From CAURNT01 sp963539215 (GTDB taxonomy: Bacteria > Fusobacteriota > Fusobacteriia > Fusobacteriales > Leptotrichiaceae): 64,000 nucleotides of DNA. Below are positions 63,127 to 64,000 of the stretch, one piece after another. Positions within the stretch are counted from its first letter, which is position 1, and each line of letters opens with the position of its first letter. Made by a program: the position numbers and the translations under genes. A model generated the notes under the pieces. That model did not search any database, was not told where the DNA came from, and was given only the letters and a program-made list of their open reading frames with translations. The stretch spans positions 11,244 through 75,243 of the forward strand of contig CAUTJT010000008.1 of NCBI GenBank assembly GCA_963539215.1, written 5' to 3'.

Positions 63127-63621
63127 TTAAGCTTCTTTTTGTTCTGCTACATTAGTTAATGCAACTGCTAACATTCTTACACCAGATAATAATCCATAAG
63201 CTATCATTCCTAACATCTCTGTTCTTGATGGTAACTTAGCTAGTGCTTCAACCATAGTTTTGTCAACTACTTGACCATCTATGATTCCACCTTTAATTTT
63301 TAATTTTTCACCTTTAAATTGTTGAGAAAAATCATAGATTAATTTTGATGGCGCAACACCATCTTCTTTTCCTAATACAAATGAAGTTGTTCCTTCAGTT
63401 AATTCTTTAGTTTCAGCTTCTATTCCTACATTTTTTAATGCTATTTGGAATAATCTATTTTTTGCTACAAAGTACTCAACATCAGCTTTTCTAGCTTCAT
63501 TTCTTAATTCTGTATCTTCATTAACTGTAATACCTTTATAATCAACAAATACTACTGCTTTGGCACTACGTAATTTTTCTGTCAACGCTTCAACTGCTTC
63601 TAAATTTGCCTTTGATGCCAT
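63127..63621 (-). CDS. rplJ: Ribosomal protein L10
   Basis: Stalk base. It has 164 residues from ATG 63619-63621, after AAGGAGGTGAC; the longer frame from 63690 lies in the leader hairpins. EALTEKLRSAKAVVFVDYKGITVNEDTELRNEARKADVEYFVAKNRLFQIAL is the signature. Confidence 0.96.
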   Translation of the reverse strand: MASKANLEAVEALTEKLRSAKAVVFVDYKGITVNEDTELRNEARKADVEYFVAKNRLFQIALKNVGIEAETKELTEGTTSFVLGKEDGVAPSKLIYDFSQQFKGEKLKIKGGIIDGQVVDKTMVEALAKLPSRTEMLGMIAYGLLSGVRMLAVALTNVAEQKEA

Positions 63622-63639
63622 ATTTGTCACCTCCTTAAA

Positions 63640-63752
63640 ATTTAAAAAACCAGTATTACTACTGGACGAGGCTAAGTATATATACAACATACTCGAATAT
63701 ACCTCGGTAGGATTTACTTTGTACCTACTGTCTTTAGCTATTCAAATGAATA
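63640..63752 (-). ncRNA. L10 leader with transcription attenuator
   Basis: The minus-strand segment GACAGTAGGTAC...ATCCTACCGAGGT...GCCTCGTCC has the conserved sequence pattern of the ribosomal L10 leader. It ends in the intrinsic terminator hairpin CCAGTA-gtaa-TACTGG (63650-63665) followed by six T, just before the rplJ ribosome site. Known L10 leaders are bound by L10-L12 for feedback. Confidence 0.8.
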
Positions 63753-63762
63753 TCATTTAAAA

Positions 63763-63847
63763 TGGTGCACAAGGTGGGACTCGAACCCACATGTCGGAGA
63801 CGCTAGATCCTAAGTCTAGTGCGTATACCAATTTCGCCACTCATGCA
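63763..63847 (-). tRNA. tRNA-Leu (anticodon UAG)
   Basis: 85 bases with encoded CCA (63763-63765). Anticodon stem CTAGA/TCTAG around CTTAGGA; variable arm of the long class; T-loop GTTCGAGTC. Confidence 0.93.
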
Positions 63848-63860
63848 TATGAGATTGTTA

Positions 63861-63937
63861 TGGGGTGACCGACGGGACTTGAACCCGCGACAACCAGATC
63901 CACAAACTGGCGCTCTACCAACTGAACTACGGTCACC
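63861..63937 (-). tRNA. tRNA-His (anticodon GUG)
   Basis: 77 bases with encoded CCA. Anticodon loop TTGTGGA; the extra G at -1 faces C73, the identity element of tRNA-His. T-loop GGTTCAAGTCC. Confidence 0.95.
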
Positions 63938-63946
63938 ATAAAAAAA

Positions 63947-64000
63947 TGGAGCGGGAAACGAGGTTCGAACTCGCGACATTCAGCTTGGAAGGCTGACACT
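63947..64000 (-). tRNA. tRNA-Gly (anticodon UCC), 5' part cut by window edge
   Basis: 3' portion with CCA (63947-63949), T arm GAGTTCGAACCTC and anticodon loop CTTCCAA flanked by CAGC/GCTG. Confidence 0.9.

Noticed and set aside
63763..63847. tRNA gene as integration site
   Set aside because: No integrase or repeated tRNA 3' end is nearby; the only integrated element lies at the other end of the window in an intergenic region.

Overview
The window is a very AT-rich bacterial chromosome segment. Its gene content (vegetative RpoD/DnaG/RpoBC, CIRCE-controlled clpB, SppA, zinc-free S14, PTS genes, very low GC) fits a host-associated fusobacterium of the Leptotrichia/Sneathia/Streptobacillus type. 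That placement is inferred from gene style and recalled family similarity, not from a database search.

Layout. 1-1418: pdxS-pdxT (PLP synthase), leftward, with pdxT running off the window. 1617-8135: a small integrated element between 19-bp direct repeats. It has a tyrosine integrase at its right end, a CI/Cro-like divergent regulator pair with shared operators, a leftward run of small genes including a winged-helix replication-initiator-like protein with iteron-like repeats, and about 1.9 kb with no gene that is packed with hairpins, short repeats and two possible tiny RNA genes. 8246-15084: rightward sppA, an unusual OmpR-type regulator, two exported/membrane proteins of unknown function, leftward nagA, then a zinc-type binding protein and an FMN reductase. 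15132-18814: clpB and an M42 peptidase. 18865-27598: a long leftward ribosomal operon from rplB to secY (rplB rpsS rplV rpsC rplP rpmC rpsQ rplN rplX rplE rpsN rpsH rplF rplR rpsE rpmD rplO secY). It starts at rplB with its own promoter, so rpsJ-rplC-rplD-rplW are not in their usual place.

27796-28419: a flavodoxin-fold quinone reductase with a palindromic operator. 28712-33590: a type III restriction-modification system whose mod gene is interrupted by a 9-G tract. One G fewer restores a 623-residue methyltransferase, so this is a phase-variable methylation switch caught in the off frame. 33751-39437: a half-length PhzF-like protein, then a PTS operon (PRD regulator, EIIA, EIIB, EIIC) ending in a MalY/PatB-type PLP enzyme. 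39629-43485: an oligopeptide ABC transporter without its binding protein. 43727-51250: a repeat-containing lipoprotein, an M24 peptidase, an EF-G-like GTPase, an NlpC/P60 hydrolase, dtd, a UDG-family protein and holA. 51280-63621: the macromolecular-synthesis block, leftward: rplJ-rplL-rpoB-rpoC-gmk-rpoZ-dnaG-rpoD, with an L10 leader and attenuator before rplJ. 63763-64000: tRNA-Leu(UAG), tRNA-His(GUG) and a partial tRNA-Gly(UCC).

The points most worth a second look are the palindrome-rich, gene-free part of the integrated element, the phase-variable mod gene, and a DnaG primase that has lost all four zinc ligands of its N-terminal domain.
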